From the NCBI GenBank assembly GCA_031367895.1, contig JANLQP010000141.1, forward strand, positions 1 through 54,204: 54,204 bases of DNA, given 5' to 3'. The first letter of the stretch is position 1. Each line of letters starts with the position of its first letter. Positions 25,862 through 33,708 of this stretch are shown piece by piece. Made by a program: the position numbers and the translations under genes. The notes beneath the pieces are model-generated. The model worked only from the letters and a program-made list of their open reading frames with translations. It was not told the origin of the DNA and searched no databases. This DNA comes from Ga0077555 sp031367895. GTDB taxonomy: Bacteria > Pseudomonadota > Alphaproteobacteria > Rhizobiales > Hyphomicrobiaceae.

Positions 25862-26698
25862 TTATCGAACGCTCGAAAGCTGGCGCGCGTTGACGGTTGT
25901 CATGAAGGCTTCGAACCGCTGCCACATTTCGGCATCGAACGGCGGCGTGTGCTCATAGTCCTCGCGCAGGACGAGTTGCTTTGGTTCCGGAGCCGCCGCA
26001 AAGAGCGCCGTGCCGAAGCGTGGCGGGATCACCGTGTCCTTGCCACCGACGATCATGAGAAGCGGTGCGTGGACGCGACCGATATAGGCCATCGAGTCGT
26101 AGGTGTCCCAGATCAGGTACCTGACTGGCATCCACCAGAACTTTGCCGCTGCGACGTCGGCGACCGACGAATAGGGGCTGTCGAGAACGATGCCGGCTGC
26201 TTGCCGCTCGGCCAGCAATTGCACGGCAACACCACTGCCCAAACTCTCGCCGAATACGACGATGTCTTCGGGCTTCAAGCCGCTCTTAACCAAGTGGTCG
26301 AAGTACGCCACCGCATCCGCCACGTTGTCCTTTTCGGTCGGTGAGCCGGTGCTGCCGCTGTAGCCTCGATAGGAGAGGACGGCGATGCCGTAGCCCTTAT
26401 CGAGAATTGCGCGAAACCGATGCGCGCGGCCGGCGAGCGAGCCGCCATTGCCGTGAAAGTAGAGGATTGTCTGCGCACGCGTCGTCGGCGGGGCGGACCA
26501 GACCACGAGGCTTGCCCCGTCTGGTCGCACGAAGCGCTGTGCCTTGACTTCGGCAAGACTGAGCTCTGATGGAGGAAGCTCAGTCGTCGATGGTTGATAG
26601 AGTACGTAACGTTGGCCAACCACCAGCAGCGCCAGCGCCACGAGGTAGGCACGGGCAATACGCTTGGCCGCTCCCGGCTCGAACGAAAATGCCGACAT
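25862..26698 (-). CDS. Alpha/beta hydrolase, membrane-anchored (ABHD13/Bem46-like)
   Basis: 278-aa hydrolase with one N-terminal hydrophobic anchor (about 17-30, YLVALALLVVG) and a catalytic domain facing the periplasm. Oxyanion-loop ILYFHGNGGSLAGR, then YRGYSGSTGSPTE, nucleophile elbow VVFGESLGSG with Ser152, acid in VGGKDTVIPP and His in DYEHTPPF. This matches the ABHD13/Bem46 type of serine hydrolase; ester or peptide substrates are unknown. Flanked by REP elements on both sides. Confidence 0.88.
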   Translation of the reverse strand: MSAFSFEPGAAKRIARAYLVALALLVVGQRYVLYQPSTTELPPSELSLAEVKAQRFVRPDGASLVVWSAPPTTRAQTILYFHGNGGSLAGRAHRFRAILDKGYGIAVLSYRGYSGSTGSPTEKDNVADAVAYFDHLVKSGLKPEDIVVFGESLGSGVAVQLLAERQAAGIVLDSPYSSVADVAAAKFWWMPVRYLIWDTYDSMAYIGRVHAPLLMIVGGKDTVIPPRFGTALFAAAPEPKQLVLREDYEHTPPFDAEMWQRFEAFMTTVNARQLSSVR

Positions 26699-26839
26699 GA
26701 ATTGGAGCTTCCTTCACAGCCTCGCCTAGACAGGCATGATAACGCGACCGGCTGAAGACTTCGTTGTTGAACGTTGCGCAATTTGAAAGGCCGAGGCGGT
26801 CGTGGACGCGTGGGTTGATGAGCGTAGCAATCCAGTCGG

Positions 26840-26891
26840 CCGTAGGGGGTCAATAGGCGGCCCTGCACGCGCCGCCGTATTGCGCCGCGCC
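26840..26891 (-). repeat. REP element (copy 2) upstream of RAYT
   Basis: Reads CCGTAGGGGGTCAATA, an internal GGCGG/CCGCC hairpin, then TATTGCGCCGCG. It is the reverse orientation of copy 1 and the same orientation as copy 3 on the other side of the RAYT gene. It lies 23 bp before the RAYT start and likely contains or borders its promoter. Confidence 0.75.
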
Positions 26892-26914
26892 AGAAGCTCA
26901 GCATAATCTGCTGT

Positions 26915-27475
26915 ATGCCCAACTATCGTCGCGTGTTCGTTCCTGGCGGCTGCTACTTCTTCACGGTCAACCTGCTCGACCGCGATAGCCTCTTGCTGGT
27001 CGAACACATTGACAGTCTTCGCGACGCCGTGCGCGAGACCAGGCAGCGGTTTCCCTTCGAGATCGACGCAATGGTGATCCTGCCCGATCACATGCATGCC
27101 ATTTGGACACTTCCGGAAGGTGACGCCGACTTTTCCGTCCGTTGGCGGTGGATCAAGATCCGGTTCTCGAGATCGATCCCGAAGGGCGAGCAACTCAGTC
27201 CTGTTCGTGAGGCGCGTGGCGAACGCGGCATCTGGCAGCACCGCTACTGGGAGCACCTCATTCGCGATGAGCGCGACCTGCTGAACCACATCGACTATTG
27301 CTGGTCCAATCCGGTGAAGCATGGGCACGTCACGAAGGTCGAGGATTGGCCGTTTTCGACGTTCCATCGCGACCATCGCGACGCGCCTAAACCCGGTGAT
27401 TTCGAACGCGCGATGGCCGAGCATGCGCGTGTCAATCGAGACGCACAATTCGGCGAACGAGAACGAGGGCCGTAG
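26915..27475 (+). CDS. REP-associated tyrosine transposase (RAYT)
   Basis: 186-aa single-copy, domesticated Y1-type (IS200/IS605-related) nuclease thought to mobilise REP elements as single-stranded DNA. The N-terminal MPNYRRVFVPGGCYFFTVNL and the HUH motif LPDHMHAIWTLPEGD (H59, H61) are visible, then IWQHRYWEHLIRDERDLLNH and IDYCWSNPVKHG, with Tyr111 and Tyr128 as candidate catalytic residues. The stop codon (27473-27475) lies within REP copy 3. It is flanked by direct copies of the REP, as is usual for the family. No decay seen, so it may be active. Confidence 0.93.
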   Translation: MPNYRRVFVPGGCYFFTVNLLDRDSLLLVEHIDSLRDAVRETRQRFPFEIDAMVILPDHMHAIWTLPEGDADFSVRWRWIKIRFSRSIPKGEQLSPVREARGERGIWQHRYWEHLIRDERDLLNHIDYCWSNPVKHGHVTKVEDWPFSTFHRDHRDAPKPGDFERAMAEHARVNRDAQFGERERGP

Positions 27476-27526
27476 GGCGTCAATAGACCCGGCTTTTGCA
27501 CTTGGCCGGGGCGTATTGCGCCGCGA
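27470..27526 (-). repeat. REP element (copy 3) at the RAYT 3' end
   Basis: Reads CCGTAGGGCGTCAATAG, an inner CCCGGC/GCCGGG hairpin with TTTTGCACTTG, then CGTATTGCGCCGCGAC. Same orientation as copy 2. It provides the RAYT stop codon. Confidence 0.75.
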
Positions 27527-27564
27527 CGCTTGCGTCGAATCCCGAATTTGAGAGTCATCACCAA

Positions 27565-27616
27565 GCCGCGGCGCAATACGGCGGGTACGTGCAAACCGCC
27601 TATTGCGCCCTACGGG
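27565..27616 (+). repeat. REP element (copy 4)
   Basis: CGGCGCAATACGGCGG, loop TACGTGCAAA, then CCGCCTATTGCGCCCTACGG. The orientation is opposite to copy 3, 38 bp away, so copies 3 and 4 form an inverted pair of the BIME type. Confidence 0.75.
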
Positions 27617-27639
27617 CTGTCGCCACTCACGCCCCCCAC

Positions 27640-28398
27640 TCACGCCGCCTTCCGGTGCCGCTCGGCGCGCCAACTCGACGGCGCGCGGCCGACGTACCCC
27701 ATGCCGGGCTCGGTCGCGACCTTGTCGATGCGGGTCGGGTCGAGGCTCCATTTCCCGGCGAGGTGCATGACGTGCTCCTCGGTCGGGTAGAGCACGATCT
27801 CGGCGCCGGCATCGCCCTTGCGTCCACGTACACCGCGGAGTTCGAAGAGTTTCAGGCCCGTTGTCTTCTCTTCCTTGGTCGGTTTGCCACGGTTCCACAG
27901 CACGCCCTCGTCGCCGACGGCAAAGGCGCGGATGATTTTGCCGTCGATGACGCGCGCCCAGCCGAGGAAATCCACCTCGGCGGCGCAGAAGTAGTATTGA
28001 ATTTCAATGAACTGTCCGCCGAGGTCGATCAGCATCGGCGTCGCCTTGTCGGTGAAGGTGCGGCCGAGCGGCTGCGGCAGGCAGTTGCCGACGACGAAGG
28101 TCCAGCCGTTCACCGGCGGCGAGACGAACATGTGACTCTCGCCGAGTGTCGGGCTGTAGGCGGTGCCGAGGCCATTGTTCCAGTTGGCCGGCTGGACGTG
28201 ATCGAGGCGCAGCACGTCGATGACGCGCTGCGTGTCGCGGGTGCGAATTGCGAGCCAAGCCATTTTGTAGCCGAAGGGGTGGGGCCGGTCGGGCTTGGCG
28301 TCATAGACGATGTGGCCCACGGCCATGCCCGTCGCGAGCCAGACGGCGGCGGCGAGGGTGAGCCCAACCATGACGGCGATGACGATGGCGGCGATCAC
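27640..28398 (-). CDS. Hypothetical membrane-anchored protein
   Basis: No family recognised. Starting at GTG 28398 (weak GAGG upstream) gives about 252 aa; ATG 28371 is an alternative, and the frame is open to 28578 but that part is unlike protein. One hydrophobic anchor near the N-terminus (VMVGLTLAAAVWLATGMAVG) precedes a soluble domain with DRPHPFGYKMAWLAIRT, FVSPPVNGWTFVVGNCLP and EVDFLGWARVIDGKIIRAF. The W/G-rich strand pattern suggests a beta-rich fold, likely periplasmic. Divergent from the cyclophilin genes. Confidence 0.7.
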   Translation of the reverse strand: MIAAIVIAVMVGLTLAAAVWLATGMAVGHIVYDAKPDRPHPFGYKMAWLAIRTRDTQRVIDVLRLDHVQPANWNNGLGTAYSPTLGESHMFVSPPVNGWTFVVGNCLPQPLGRTFTDKATPMLIDLGGQFIEIQYYFCAAEVDFLGWARVIDGKIIRAFAVGDEGVLWNRGKPTKEEKTTGLKLFELRGVRGRKGDAGAEIVLYPTEEHVMHLAGKWSLDPTRIDKVATEPGMGYVGRAPSSWRAERHRKAA

Positions 28399-28628
28399 GT
28401 GGCGCGGACCTCGAGCTATGGATACATCAGCTTCCGCCCGATTCGGGGGGCCGCAACAAGGCGTGGGGCAGCGACGTTTGGGGAAAATCGGGTGGGGATG
28501 GCTGCTATCCACCGGCTGCGTGCCGCAGAACGGCTTTGCCTTGCCCACGGGCCTCACAAAGGCCATAACGCCGTCCAATCACTCTGCGCCCACTCAGTTT
28601 TCCGACACTTGAGGAGACCTTGACGACG

Positions 28629-29174
28629 ATGCTGAAATCCCTGCTCACCGGCCTTGCGCTGGCAGTTGCAATGCTTGTCTCGCCGGCCGCCGCCCAGGCC
28701 CCCAAGGCAACGCCCGACAACACGCTCGTGATCGAGCTGAAGAACAACGGCAAGGTGCTGATCCAGCTTCGCCCGGATCTGGCGCCAAAGCACGTCGCCC
28801 GCGTCAAGGAATTGACCAATCAGGGCTTTTACAACGGCCACCTGTTCCACCGCGTGATCCCGGGCTTCATGGCCCAGACCGGCGACCCGACCGGCACCGG
28901 CACCGGCGGCTCCAAGCTGCCCGACCTGCCGTCCGAGTTCACAGCCACCGCCTTCGAGCGCGGCACCATCGGCGCGGCGCGCACCAGCAACCCGAACAGC
29001 GCCAACAGCCAGTTCTTCATTACGTTCGCGCATGCCCCCCACCTCAACGGCCAGTACACCACCTGGGGCAAGGTGATCGAAGGCATGCAGTTCGTCGACC
29101 AGATCGCCAAGGGCGAGCCGCCGCCGGCCCCGGACAAGATGCTGAAGGTCTATCTGCAAAGTGACGCGAAATGA
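28629..29174 (+). CDS. Secreted cyclophilin-type peptidyl-prolyl isomerase
   Basis: 181-aa cyclophilin with a signal peptide (MLKSLLTGLALAVAMLVSPA, cleaved after AQA), so periplasmic. The catalytic FHRVIPGFMAQTGDPTGTGTGG and NSANSQFFITF segments contain the expected Arg, Phe and Gln, so activity is likely. It is a short bacterial PpiA-type protein. The ATG at 28629 is preferred because GGAG is too close to the alternative TTG at 28620. Paired with a cytosolic cyclophilin 105 bp downstream. Confidence 0.94.
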   Translation: MLKSLLTGLALAVAMLVSPAAAQAPKATPDNTLVIELKNNGKVLIQLRPDLAPKHVARVKELTNQGFYNGHLFHRVIPGFMAQTGDPTGTGTGGSKLPDLPSEFTATAFERGTIGAARTSNPNSANSQFFITFAHAPHLNGQYTTWGKVIEGMQFVDQIAKGEPPPAPDKMLKVYLQSDAK

Positions 29175-29180
29175 AAGTGA

Positions 29181-29265
29181 GGGAGTAGGGAGTAGCGGAT
29201 AGGGAGTAGGGCGGTGCCCGCTTCCCCGCTGCTTACCTACTCCCAACTCCCTATTCCCAACTCCC
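29181..29265. repeat. GGGAGTAG-type repeat forming an inverted pair
   Basis: Left arm 29181-29210 consists of GGGAGTAG-like units; right arm 29236-29265 consists of CTACTCCC-like units. The arms match in 24 of 30 positions and could fold in the message between the two cyclophilin genes. It looks like a small dispersed low-complexity repeat. Confidence 0.6.
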
Positions 29266-29279
29266 TCGTGAGAAAACCA

Positions 29280-29756
29280 ATGGCAAAAATCAAAGACCCC
29301 GAGAACGCCCTCATCATGGAGACGACGCAAGGCAAGGTCGTCATCGAGTTGCGGCCCGACCTCGCGCCCGGCCACGTCGAGCACATCAAGAAGCTGGCGC
29401 GCGAAGGCTTCTACGACGGCATCGTTTTTCACCGCGTGCTCGACGGATTCATGGCACAGACCGGTTGCCCGCACGGCACCGGCACCGGTGGCTCGAAGTA
29501 CCCGAACCTGAAAGCCGAGTTCAACGCCGAGCCACATGTGCGCGGCATCTGCTCGATGGCGCGGTCCTCGATGCCGAACTCGGCCAACAGCCAGTTCTTC
29601 ATCTGCTTCGACGACGCCGGCTTTCTCGACAAGCAATATACGGTCTGGGGCAAGGTCATCGACGGCATGGACAACGTCGACAAGCTCAAGCGCGGCGAGC
29701 CGGTACAGAACCCCGACAAGATCAAATCGCTGAAGGTCGCGGCGGACGTGAAGTAA
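29280..29756 (+). CDS. Cytosolic cyclophilin-type peptidyl-prolyl isomerase (PpiB-like)
   Basis: 158-aa cyclophilin without a signal peptide. FHRVLDGFMAQTGCPHGTGTGG and NSANSQFFICF carry the same catalytic residues as its secreted neighbour. It begins MAKIKDPENALIMETTQGKV at ATG 29280; the frame upstream crosses the repeat region and is not coding. The tandem arrangement suggests duplication with later addition of a signal peptide to one copy. It is followed 10 bp later by the NamZ-like gene. Confidence 0.95.
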   Translation: MAKIKDPENALIMETTQGKVVIELRPDLAPGHVEHIKKLAREGFYDGIVFHRVLDGFMAQTGCPHGTGTGGSKYPNLKAEFNAEPHVRGICSMARSSMPNSANSQFFICFDDAGFLDKQYTVWGKVIDGMDNVDKLKRGEPVQNPDKIKSLKVAADVK

Positions 29757-29766
29757 GTAGACCAGC

Positions 29767-31059
29767 ATGCGAGGCAGCATCATCATCAGGCTGATCTGTC
29801 TCGCCTTCTGGTTGCTCGCGAGCATGAGCCAGTCCGCGATGGCCGAGCAGCCAAATTTTCCCGCGATCGCCAAACCGGCCAAAGTCACCACCGGCGCCGA
29901 AGCCCTGGTCGCGTCCGGATTCGCGACGCTGGCGGGGAAGCGCGTCGGGTTGATCACCAACCACACGGGTCGGGTGGGCGCGGAGCGGCTGATCGACGTG
30001 CTGGCGCGGGCGCCGAACATCAAGCTCACCGCCATCTTGACGCCCGAGCACGGGCTCGGCGGCACGATCGAGGCCGGCACCAAGGTCCGAAGCACGCGCG
30101 ACAAGGCGACGGGGTTACCGGTCTACAGCTTGTACGGTGCCACCTCGAAGCCGACGCCGGAGATGCTGGCCGGTCTCGACGTGCTCGTGTTCGACATGCA
30201 GGATATCGGCGTCCGCTACTACACGTATATCTCGACGATGGGCCTCGCGATGCAGGCGGCGGCGGCCGCGAACTTGAAATTCGCCGTGCTCGACCGGCCG
30301 AACCCGCTTGGCGGCGAGTACGTGGCGGGCTTCAAGCGCGAGCCGGGTCTTGCGTCGTTCGTCGGTCTGTTTCCGATCCCGCAGGTGCACGGCATGACGA
30401 CGGGCGAGATGGCGCGCATGATCAAGGGTGATGGGCATCTGCGGGGCTTGGCCAACCTCGATCTCGAGGTGGTGCCGCTGACGGGTTGGCAGCGCTCAAT
30501 GCTCTGGCCGGACACGGGCCTCGAATGGGTGGCGACCAGCCCGAACATCCCGACCTTCGAGACGGCGCTCGTTTACGCCGGCACCGGCCTCTTCGAGCAG
30601 ACAGCGGCGAGCGAGGGGCGCGGCACGGCGAGCCCGTTCCTGCTGATCGGGCATCCGGCGATCGATGCCGACGAGGCCGCACGGGGGCTCAACGCCGCGG
30701 GTTTGCCGGGTGTGCGGTTCGAGGCGGCGCGCTTCATGCCGAAGCCGATTGCGAGCGTTGCGACGAAGCCGCGCTTTGCTGGGATCGAGATCGCGGGCAT
30801 TCGCATCGTCGTCACGGATCAGCGGACGTTGCGCCCGGTGGAGATGGCGGTGCACGTGCTGGCGATCATCGATGCGCAAGTGCGGGCGCGCGGCTCGATC
30901 GGCGTGGTCGAGAACCCGGACGAGTTCGCGAAGATCGCGGGCTCACGGCGGTTGCTGGATTTGCTGGACAAGGGCACGCCGGCCGCCAAGATCATCGCGG
31001 CGTGGGGGGCGGAGGTGGCCGAGTTCAGGCGGAAACGCGCGCGGTATTTGTTGTATTGA
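29767..31059 (+). CDS. DUF1343/NamZ-family exo-beta-N-acetylmuramidase
   Basis: 430-aa exported protein of the DUF1343 family, in which NamZ cleaves terminal MurNAc from peptidoglycan fragments (cell-wall recycling). A signal peptide runs to about residue 26 (QSAMAEQ). Family motifs: GLITNHTGRVG, LTPEHGLGG with the likely catalytic acid region, VFDMQDIGVRYYTYISTM, LDRPNPLGG and WVATSPNIPTFETALVYAGTG. Location in a cyclophilin-queA run is unusual but spacing is tight, so it shares the transcript. Recycling links it in theme to mur genes at the window start. Confidence 0.92.
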   Translation: MRGSIIIRLICLAFWLLASMSQSAMAEQPNFPAIAKPAKVTTGAEALVASGFATLAGKRVGLITNHTGRVGAERLIDVLARAPNIKLTAILTPEHGLGGTIEAGTKVRSTRDKATGLPVYSLYGATSKPTPEMLAGLDVLVFDMQDIGVRYYTYISTMGLAMQAAAAANLKFAVLDRPNPLGGEYVAGFKREPGLASFVGLFPIPQVHGMTTGEMARMIKGDGHLRGLANLDLEVVPLTGWQRSMLWPDTGLEWVATSPNIPTFETALVYAGTGLFEQTAASEGRGTASPFLLIGHPAIDADEAARGLNAAGLPGVRFEAARFMPKPIASVATKPRFAGIEIAGIRIVVTDQRTLRPVEMAVHVLAIIDAQVRARGSIGVVENPDEFAKIAGSRRLLDLLDKGTPAAKIIAAWGAEVAEFRRKRARYLLY

Positions 31060-31107
31060 GTGGTGCACAGGTTGACGCGCGCGCCCGTCTCGGCCACGAC
31101 AGCGCCC

Positions 31108-32259
31108 ATGCGCACCGACCTTTTCGACTTCGAGCTGCCCGAGCACCTGATCGCGCTGCGTCCAGCCGAGCCGCGCGACACTGCGCGCATGCTGGTTGTA
31201 AATCACGGGCCCAGCGGCGAGCCCCCGGCCGGGGAGCGTGAGCGGCGGGGTCCCTCACACGCGCAGCATTTCGAAGACCGCAGCGTCCGCGATTTGCCCG
31301 GCCTGCTCAGTCCTGGCGACGCGCTGGTCGTCAACGATACGCGCGTCATTCCGGCGGCGTTGGACGGCACGCGCACGCGGAACGGCCAAACGGCACAGGT
31401 GGCCTTCAACCTGATCAAACGCGTCGATGCAAGCCACTGGCGCGCCTTCGCGCGGCCGGCGAAACGATTGGCGATCGGTGACCGCGTGCAGTTCGGCACC
31501 GAGGGTGGCGTGTGCTTTGCGGGGGAGCTGTTCGCGACCGTCGCGGCGACGTATGACGCGGGCGAAGTCGAACTCGCGTTCTCGCTGCATGGCGCGTATC
31601 TCGACGAAGCCATTGCGGCACTCGGCCAGATGCCGCTGCCGCCCTACATCGCGTCGAAACGCGCGCCGGACGCGGCAGATCGCGCCAGCTATCAGACGCT
31701 GTTCGCGGCGAAGGACGGCGCCGTCGCAGCGCCGACCGCGAGCCTGCATTTCACACCGGAATTGCTGGTCGCACTGGATGCCCGCGGTGTGACGCGACAT
31801 ACGCTCACGTTGCATGTCGGTGCGGGAACATTCTTGCCGGTCAAGGCGGAGGATACCGCCGGCCATGTGATGCACGCCGAATGGGGCGAGATCACCGCCG
31901 AGGTAGCTGCAGCGCTGAATGCGGTACGGGCGCGCGGCGGGCGCATCGTTGCCGCCGGCACGACAGCATTGCGGCTGCTTGAAAGCGCGACGACTGAAGA
32001 TGGCCTGATCCAGCCGTTCAGCGGCGAAACCTCGATTTTCATCACGCCCGGTTACCGCTTCCGCGCGGTCGATGTGCTGATGACCAACTTCCATCTGCCA
32101 CGCTCGACGCTGTTCATGCTGGTCTCGGCGTTCGCGGGCACGGAGACGATGCGGGCGGCGTATGCGCACGCGATTGCCAACGGCTACCGGTTCTATTCCT
32201 ACGGCGACGCGAGTTTGCTGTTTCGCGAGAATGAAATGAAAAGGCCGGCCGCCTCGTGA
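31108..32259 (+). CDS. queA: QueA, tRNA preQ1(34) S-adenosylmethionine ribosyltransferase-isomerase
   Basis: 383-aa enzyme making epoxyqueuosine at tRNA wobble position 34. Start MRTDLFDFELPEHLIALRPA, with AEPRDTARML, DALVVNDTRVIPA, LPPYI, TLHVGAGTFLPV and TNFHLPRSTLFMLVSAFAG all typical. An extra run of about 20 residues (GPSGEPPAGERERRG and neighbours) sits at about 34-53, where relatives have a short loop; it is encoded by a GC palindrome (CCCCGGCCGGGG), probably an inserted element. An in-frame extension to 31060 is less likely. The stop lies inside a terminator hairpin. Confidence 0.96.
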   Translation: MRTDLFDFELPEHLIALRPAEPRDTARMLVVNHGPSGEPPAGERERRGPSHAQHFEDRSVRDLPGLLSPGDALVVNDTRVIPAALDGTRTRNGQTAQVAFNLIKRVDASHWRAFARPAKRLAIGDRVQFGTEGGVCFAGELFATVAATYDAGEVELAFSLHGAYLDEAIAALGQMPLPPYIASKRAPDAADRASYQTLFAAKDGAVAAPTASLHFTPELLVALDARGVTRHTLTLHVGAGTFLPVKAEDTAGHVMHAEWGEITAEVAAALNAVRARGGRIVAAGTTALRLLESATTEDGLIQPFSGETSIFITPGYRFRAVDVLMTNFHLPRSTLFMLVSAFAGTETMRAAYAHAIANGYRFYSYGDASLLFRENEMKRPAAS

Positions 32260-32273
32260 GAGACAGCCGGCCT
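32242..32273. terminator. Terminator hairpin at the queA 3' end
   Basis: AGGCCGGC and GCCGGCCT pair perfectly over 8 bp with a 16-nt loop that contains the queA stop codon. AAAA precedes and the convergent HhH gene ends about 70 bp further on, so it could serve both strands. A degenerate relative of the REP core (GCTATTGCGACGCG) follows at about 32288. Confidence 0.5.
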
Positions 32274-32342
32274 AGTCCGTACGGAGCTATTGCGACGCGC
32301 CGGATGCGCGCGTGGGCATCCGAAGGCGCCAACAAGGAGCTT

Positions 32343-32786
32343 TTACTTCACGCTGACCTTGCCCTTGATGGCCTCAAAGGAGTCCTTCGGCAGGACCTTC
32401 TTGATCATCAGGTCGTCGACCGAGTTGTACGGACGGCCGGCGATGATGGCCTTGGTGCGGGCCTTGCCGATAGACGGCAGCGCATCGAGTTCCTTCGCGG
32501 TCGCCGTGTTCAGGTTGACGAGTTTGGCGACGGCCTTGGCGTCGGCCTTCGCCGGAGTGGCGGCAGCTTTCGCGTCAGCCTTCGGCGCAACGGCCGGGGC
32601 CTTGGCATCGGCTTTCGGAGCAACTGCCGGAGCAACTGCCTTCGGAGCCTCGACCTTGAGGGCCGGAGCCTGAACGGGAGCAGTCGTGGGCGCACCGGTC
32701 GGCGGGATCACCGGCTTCGCATCCTGGGCAAACGCGGGAACCGCAAGGGCCAAGGTCAGAGCCGCAGAGGCGAGAAGCGTCTTCAT
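32343..32786 (-). CDS. Secreted ComEA-like helix-hairpin-helix protein
   Basis: 147-aa protein: signal peptide (MKTLLASAALTLALAVPAFAQ), a long Ala/Pro/Lys linker made of repeated APAVAPKADAK units (about 30-85), and one C-terminal HhH domain LVNLNTATAKELDALPSIGK followed by ARTKAIIAGRPYNSVDDL. This matches periplasmic ComEA-like DNA-binding proteins. No other competence genes are in the window, so uptake is only one option. The ATG at 32786 gives the signal peptide; the longer frame upstream does not. Converges with queA. Confidence 0.88.
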   Translation of the reverse strand: MKTLLASAALTLALAVPAFAQDAKPVIPPTGAPTTAPVQAPALKVEAPKAVAPAVAPKADAKAPAVAPKADAKAAATPAKADAKAVAKLVNLNTATAKELDALPSIGKARTKAIIAGRPYNSVDDLMIKKVLPKDSFEAIKGKVSVK

Positions 32787-32950
32787 GGTTTCACGTGTCC
32801 TTGAATGGAGCACGCTCTCGTTCGAGCGCGACCAACACATGGCACCACAAATGGGATTCGACAATGTCGGGAAGACCATTTGCGCGGGGATATATTTCAA
32901 GGTGAATCAATAGCCTATTCAGGCTGCATTCACTTTGGTGTCGCGGGTTT

Positions 32951-33129
32951 GGGTGGCGCCTTCGGTTGCCCAGTGCCAACCGGCGCGTTTTGGGTGGCGC
33001 CTTCGGTTGCCCAGTGCCAACCGGCGCGTTTTGCCAACCGGCGCGTGGATACGGTCAGCGGTGATAGTCGTGGAAACCTTAAAGGCCGCGATATGGCCGC
33101 GCCGGTTGGCACTGGGCAACGGAAGGCGC
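32951..33129. repeat. 41-bp tandem repeat with an inverted partner in a gene-free region
   Basis: Two direct copies of a 41-bp unit (from 32951 and 32992; core TTGCCCAGTGCCAACCGGCG) are followed by a partial third copy near 33032. A 32-bp inverted copy with one mismatch lies at 33098-33129. The surrounding 32787-33708 holds no gene I can support; scattered frames there have no recognisable sequence. Confidence 0.7.
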
Positions 33130-33708
33130 AATCAAGAAAAACTACCACCGGAAGGACCATCCGACGCCGCGTCGGGGAGGGAGGTGTGTGGCGGTGCGGC
33201 GCCAAATGATCCTTCCGGCAGAAGGCAGGTTCGATGCTGCGCGCCGAAGCTCGCGGAAACAAACCCACCGGTGCCGGGACATCGGCGAAAGCGGGATATC
33301 GCGTCAGTCCCAGACGAGTTGCGACGGTGAACGCCGACTTTTTGGCATCAACCCGGATTTCATCCGTCGCTGTCTCAGAGCCGCGCCCAAGTGTTCAACT
33401 GGGCTTCATCAGCCCGGATACATTACCGGGGCGCGGCTTGAAGCAGTTGTTCGATGGGGACCATATGGCTGCCCAATCGCGCCCATATCTTGGCAGCGAC
33501 GGGGCAATAGCGAGGCAATGGATCACAAGATATTTCAGCGTGGAAATCGGCGTGATGAGTACAACGCTCTGAAATGGCAATGAAATTTGACTTGCGCCTA
33601 ACACCTTGGCGGGAGCGGCGCAATAACCGCCGTTGTGGCCGCTTGTCCCGACCGCACGCCTTCGCCACGATAAGGCGCGCGTTCACGATCGGGACATTCA
33701 CTTGACGT

